Below, in pieces: positions 14,978 to 17,538 of a stretch of 17,538 nucleotides of DNA. The notes below the pieces were generated by a model. It did no database searches. It had not been told where the DNA came from and saw only the letters and a program-made list of their open reading frames with translations. Within the stretch, counting starts at the first letter, position 1. Every line of letters begins with the position of its first letter. Origin of the DNA: Firmicutes bacterium UBA5473. GTDB lineage: Bacteria; Bacillota; DTU084. The position numbers were made by a program, and so were the translations under genes. The stretch covers positions 3,514 through 21,051 of the forward strand of contig DIQB01000010.1 in the NCBI GenBank assembly GCA_002427165.1, written 5' to 3'.

Positions 14978-16306
14978 TTGGAACTATTATCTTTAGCAAA
15001 ACAGGTGCTCAGCTGGGCCCAGGATGAGGAACTGGAGATCTACCTCTCCCAGAACGAAACCACAAGAATCGAGGTTAGCGACCTGGAGGTGGAGTCAAGT
15101 AACATCTCCCGCAGCGAGGGCATGGGCATTCGTTGCTTGAAAGACGGCAGGAGCGGCTTTGCCTATACCACAGTGCTCACCATCGGGGCAGCGGAGGGGG
15201 CACTTTCCCAGGCCCGGGAGAGCTCTCGCTTTGCAGATCAGGATCTTGCCCGAAGTCTTCCAGAGCCTCAAGGAGAGACCCAAGTTGAGCTGTCCTCAGA
15301 TAATGATTCACTGAAGCTTCCCATGGAAGAAAAAATCGAGTTTGCCCGCCGCATTGAGCGAGCAGCCCGGGCCAAAGATTCCAGGGTAAGGAAAGTACGA
15401 CAGTCCCAATATGCAGATACAGCCTACCAGCTGGCTATAGCCAACTCTAAGGGCCTAGCAACAGCCCACAGTGGTACCTTCTTTACCAGCAGCATTTTAG
15501 CTGTGGCAGAGGATGCAGGCCAGGCAGAGATGGGCTGGAGTTATCACTTTGCCAGAGAACTGGCAAAGTTGGATCTTGAGTCTGTGGGTTCCGAGGCAGC
15601 CCAAAGAGCCGTGGCCCTGCTAGGCGCCGGGAGCGTCCAAAGCGCCAAGGTGCCTGTGGTTCTGGATCCAACGGTGGCAGCAGAGTTTTTAGGCGCTTTT
15701 GTAAGTGCCTTCAGTGCTGAGTCTGTGCAAAAGGGCAAGTCTCTGTTTGCTGGCCTCTTGGGCCAACAAGTGGCCTCGCCTCTAGTTACCCTAGTTGATG
15801 ATGGTACCTATCCAGATGGATTGAGCACAGCCCCTGTGGACGATGAGGGGGTGCCTATGCAAAGGACCTCTGTGATTCGCGAGGGGAGACTAGATAGCTT
15901 TCTTTTCGATACCTATACAGCCCACAGGGAGGAAAAGAACTCCACAGGCAATGCCCTCAGGTCCTCTTTTCGCTCAACGCCCTCCCCAGGCTCCACTAAT
16001 CTTTTGATCTCCCCAGGTTCCCAAAAACCCCAGGCACTAATTGGCGAGATCAAGCAGGGGCTCTATGTGACAGATGTAATGGGGATGCATACAGCCAATC
16101 CCATCTCCGGTGACTTCTCTGTGGGGGCAAGTGGGCTGTGGATTGAAAATGGGGAATTGGCAAGACCTGTGCGTTCCATCGCCATCGCAGGCAACTGGCG
16201 AGATCTCCTTTTGAGCATCACAGCTGTAGGTGATGATCTCCGCTGGATGGGCGGGATCGGTGCCCCTACAATTTGTATCGGTGAGATGAGTTTAAGTGGG
16301 CAGTAA
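14978..16306 (+). CDS. tldE: TldE/PmbA-family protein, partner of TldD
   Basis: A ~442-residue PmbA/TldE-type subunit, the non-catalytic partner in the TldD/E protease. The characteristic segments GMGIRCLKDGRSGFAYTT and DDEGVPMQRT followed by STGNALRSSFRSTPSPGSTN are present. The HExxxH motif of TldD is absent at the corresponding place (AAEFLGAFVSAFSAES), as expected. TTG 14978 lies seven bases after GAGGGGG; TTG 14972, which overlaps the tldD stop, is also possible but is only one base from that site. The end overlaps the aroE start. The layout tldD-tldE-aroE reads as one operon. Confidence 0.93.
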   Translation: MELLSLAKQVLSWAQDEELEIYLSQNETTRIEVSDLEVESSNISRSEGMGIRCLKDGRSGFAYTTVLTIGAAEGALSQARESSRFADQDLARSLPEPQGETQVELSSDNDSLKLPMEEKIEFARRIERAARAKDSRVRKVRQSQYADTAYQLAIANSKGLATAHSGTFFTSSILAVAEDAGQAEMGWSYHFARELAKLDLESVGSEAAQRAVALLGAGSVQSAKVPVVLDPTVAAEFLGAFVSAFSAESVQKGKSLFAGLLGQQVASPLVTLVDDGTYPDGLSTAPVDDEGVPMQRTSVIREGRLDSFLFDTYTAHREEKNSTGNALRSSFRSTPSPGSTNLLISPGSQKPQALIGEIKQGLYVTDVMGMHTANPISGDFSVGASGLWIENGELARPVRSIAIAGNWRDLLLSITAVGDDLRWMGGIGAPTICIGEMSLSGQ

Positions 16307-17156
16307 TATTTCGTCCCGCACAGGGCTCGTGGGCCTCTTTGGAGATCCAGTCTCCCATAGCATCTCCCCCCAGATTCAGAATCGGGCCTTTGAGGTACTG
16401 GATTTGTCCCTTCGCTATCTGGCTTTTCAAGTTCAGGATCTGGCAGCGGCAGTGGCTGGGGCGAAGGCCATGGGCTTTGTGGGCTTTAATGTCACCATTC
16501 CCCACAAGCAGGCGATAGTGCCCCTTTTAGATGAGCTAGCACAGTCAGCCCAAAATATCGGTGCTGTAAATACTGTGAAAAGAGAGGGCACAAAGCTTAT
16601 TGGCCATAATACAGATGGTGATGGCTTTGTTCGTGCTCTCAAGTCCCAGCTTGGGATTGAGCCTAGAGGCAAGAGATTCTTACTTTTAGGCGCAGGTGGC
16701 GCTAGCCGAGCTGTGGCCCTTACCCTAGCGGCCCAGGGGGCCGAGAGAATCATTATCGCTAACCGGACAGTGGAGCATGCCCAATTGTTAGCTCAGGATG
16801 TAGCCTCGATAGGTGGAGATGTGACTGCAATTCCCATCTCGGGGCTTTCCCGCTGGACAGAAGAGGCCCAGATTATTATTAATACCTCACCTGTTGGGAT
16901 GCATCCTGAGATTGATGTGGAGCCTCTATTACCTCTAGATTTAATCTCCCGAGATCATGTGATCTGCGATCTGATTTATAATCCTAGGCCTACTAAACTA
17001 TTACAACAGGCAGCGCACAGGGGTGCTCGCACCATGGATGGCTTGGGGATGTTGCTTTGGCAGGGGGCATTGGCCTGCCAGATCTGGACTGGCAAGTTGC
17101 CGCCAATTGAGCCTTTGGTGGATGCAGCCCTGGAAGCATTGGCTAAGCAAGGTTAA
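16296..17156 (+). CDS. aroE: Shikimate dehydrogenase
   Basis: A 286-residue NADP-dependent enzyme that reduces 3-dehydroshikimate to shikimate in aromatic amino acid synthesis. Substrate-binding SHSISP (20-25), the catalytic lysine in NVTIPHK (K71), GAVNT (89-93) and the catalytic aspartate in NTDGDG (D107) are present. The nucleotide-binding loop is GAGGASRA (132-139) and NRT follows the next strand. GLGMLLWQGA near the end is typical. The start is GTG 16296, which overlaps the tldE stop by 11 bases. The ribosome binding site is weak, suggesting coupling to tldE. Length is normal and no defect is visible. Confidence 0.96.
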   Translation: MGSNISSRTGLVGLFGDPVSHSISPQIQNRAFEVLDLSLRYLAFQVQDLAAAVAGAKAMGFVGFNVTIPHKQAIVPLLDELAQSAQNIGAVNTVKREGTKLIGHNTDGDGFVRALKSQLGIEPRGKRFLLLGAGGASRAVALTLAAQGAERIIIANRTVEHAQLLAQDVASIGGDVTAIPISGLSRWTEEAQIIINTSPVGMHPEIDVEPLLPLDLISRDHVICDLIYNPRPTKLLQQAAHRGARTMDGLGMLLWQGALACQIWTGKLPPIEPLVDAALEALAKQG

Positions 17157-17205
17157 GTGTTCGTTTTTATGAGCTAGGTAGAGTGGGTGGATAAAGAATT
17201 ATCCG

Positions 17206-17257
17206 AAAAACAGCCATGCCTGAAATGCAATTCAGCATCTCAGGCATGGCTGTTTTT
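17206..17257. terminator. Strong 18-bp hairpin, bidirectional terminator after aroE
   Basis: AAAAACAGCCATGCCTGA (17206-17223) and TCAGGCATGGCTGTTTTT (17240-17257) pair perfectly. ATGC and GCAT inside the loop can extend the stem after one mismatch. A-run on one side and T-run on the other allow termination in both directions. It closes the tldD-tldE-aroE operon. Confidence 0.88.
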
Positions 17258-17270
17258 AATTCCAATGTCC

Positions 17271-17299
17271 TTGACTTTTTTTAAATTTTTGGGCATAAT
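17271..17299 (+). promoter_or_regulatory. Sigma-A-type promoter for the AAA_14/DUF4143-type gene
   Basis: TTGACT (17271-17276), a 17-base spacer and CATAAT (17294-17299) lie between the aroE terminator and ATG 17333, so the last gene has its own vegetative promoter. Confidence 0.6.
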
Positions 17300-17332
17300 A
17301 ATATTGGATATTAAATTAGTCGGAGGTTGACT

Positions 17333-17538
17333 ATGGGGTACATTAAGCGAAATGCTGAAACCACGATTAAGCGAGCTGCCAAAATGTTTCCCGCAATTAT
17401 GATCACAGGGGCACGGCAGGTTGGCAAAACAACGTTGGTGCGGCACCTGGCCAGGGACATTCCATATTTAACTCTTGATGATCCTGTTTTGCTGCAAAGC
17501 GCAATTGAGGAAGCAGGTAGTTTTTTTAAATCAACACC
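17333..17538 (+). CDS. AAA_14/DUF4143-type ATPase, N-terminal part
   Basis: The gene runs off the right edge after 68 codons. It begins MGYIKRNAETTIKRAAKMFP and then ITGARQVGKTT, the GARQVGKT Walker A loop (26-33) that typifies AAA_14 ATPases carrying a C-terminal DUF4143 domain. LTLDDPVLLQSA follows, as usual in the family. CGGAGG lies six bases before ATG 17333. These proteins are common and mobile in bacteria and archaea and their cellular role is not settled. The DUF4143 part is outside the window and so not seen. Confidence 0.8.
   Translation, partial: MGYIKRNAETTIKRAAKMFPAIMITGARQVGKTTLVRHLARDIPYLTLDDPVLLQSAIEEAGSFFKST

Noticed and set aside
13587..16306. Peptide-maturation (microcin-type) cluster around tldD/tldE
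   Set aside because: No precursor peptide, modification enzyme or exporter gene is visible; the pair sits in a housekeeping operon with aroE.
1..17538. CRISPR arrays, tRNA or rRNA genes, complete insertion sequences
   Set aside because: No regularly spaced repeats, no cloverleaf or rRNA-like stretches and no transposase found on either strand by reading.

Overview
The window reads as chromosomal DNA of an endospore-forming Bacillota (Firmicutes), most likely of clostridial type. It carries a pro-sigma-K gene, a yqeG-yqeH pair, a tldD/tldE pair and aroE. The ribosome binding sites are strong and GGAGG-like, and TTG and GTG starts are frequent. I cannot name the species.

Layout. (1) 1-763: the 3' end of a GyrI-like gene runs tail-to-tail into a broken Fic gene, which is frameshifted inside its catalytic motif and cut short at the junction. 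(2) 778-3239: an AraC-family regulator followed by an ADP-ribosylglycohydrolase-family enzyme, both intact and probably one operon. (3) 3240-5640: an AT-rich graveyard of toxin-antitoxin and defence genes. It holds an antitoxin with a RelE/ParE toxin killed by one stop codon, an RloB-like gene without its N-terminus and with an internal TGA, the C-terminus of a HEPN toxin followed by a damaged MNT nucleotidyltransferase, and one or two unassigned fragments. (4) 5640-9075: an intact two-gene operon with its own promoter and terminator. It encodes a AAA+ ATPase with a C-terminal helix-turn-helix and a cytoplasmic subtilisin-like (S8) protease, the architecture of the ietAS system. (5) 9274-17156: a housekeeping and sporulation block. 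It holds a class B penicillin-binding protein, convergent yqeH-yqeG and sigK, a small unknown gene divergent from sigK, and tldD-tldE-aroE. (6) 17333-end: the start of a AAA_14/DUF4143-type ATPase gene after a strong hairpin and promoter.

The main item of interest is the ietAS-like operon. It is the only intact defence/TA-type system in the window and sits next to several decayed ones. Its promoter carries two identical 10-bp direct repeats 21 bp apart that bracket the -35 box. The ATPase ends in an HTH, so autoregulation is an obvious hypothesis. Around sigK, sporulation-type promoter matches face both ways, linking the small 57-residue gene to the mother-cell programme by inference.
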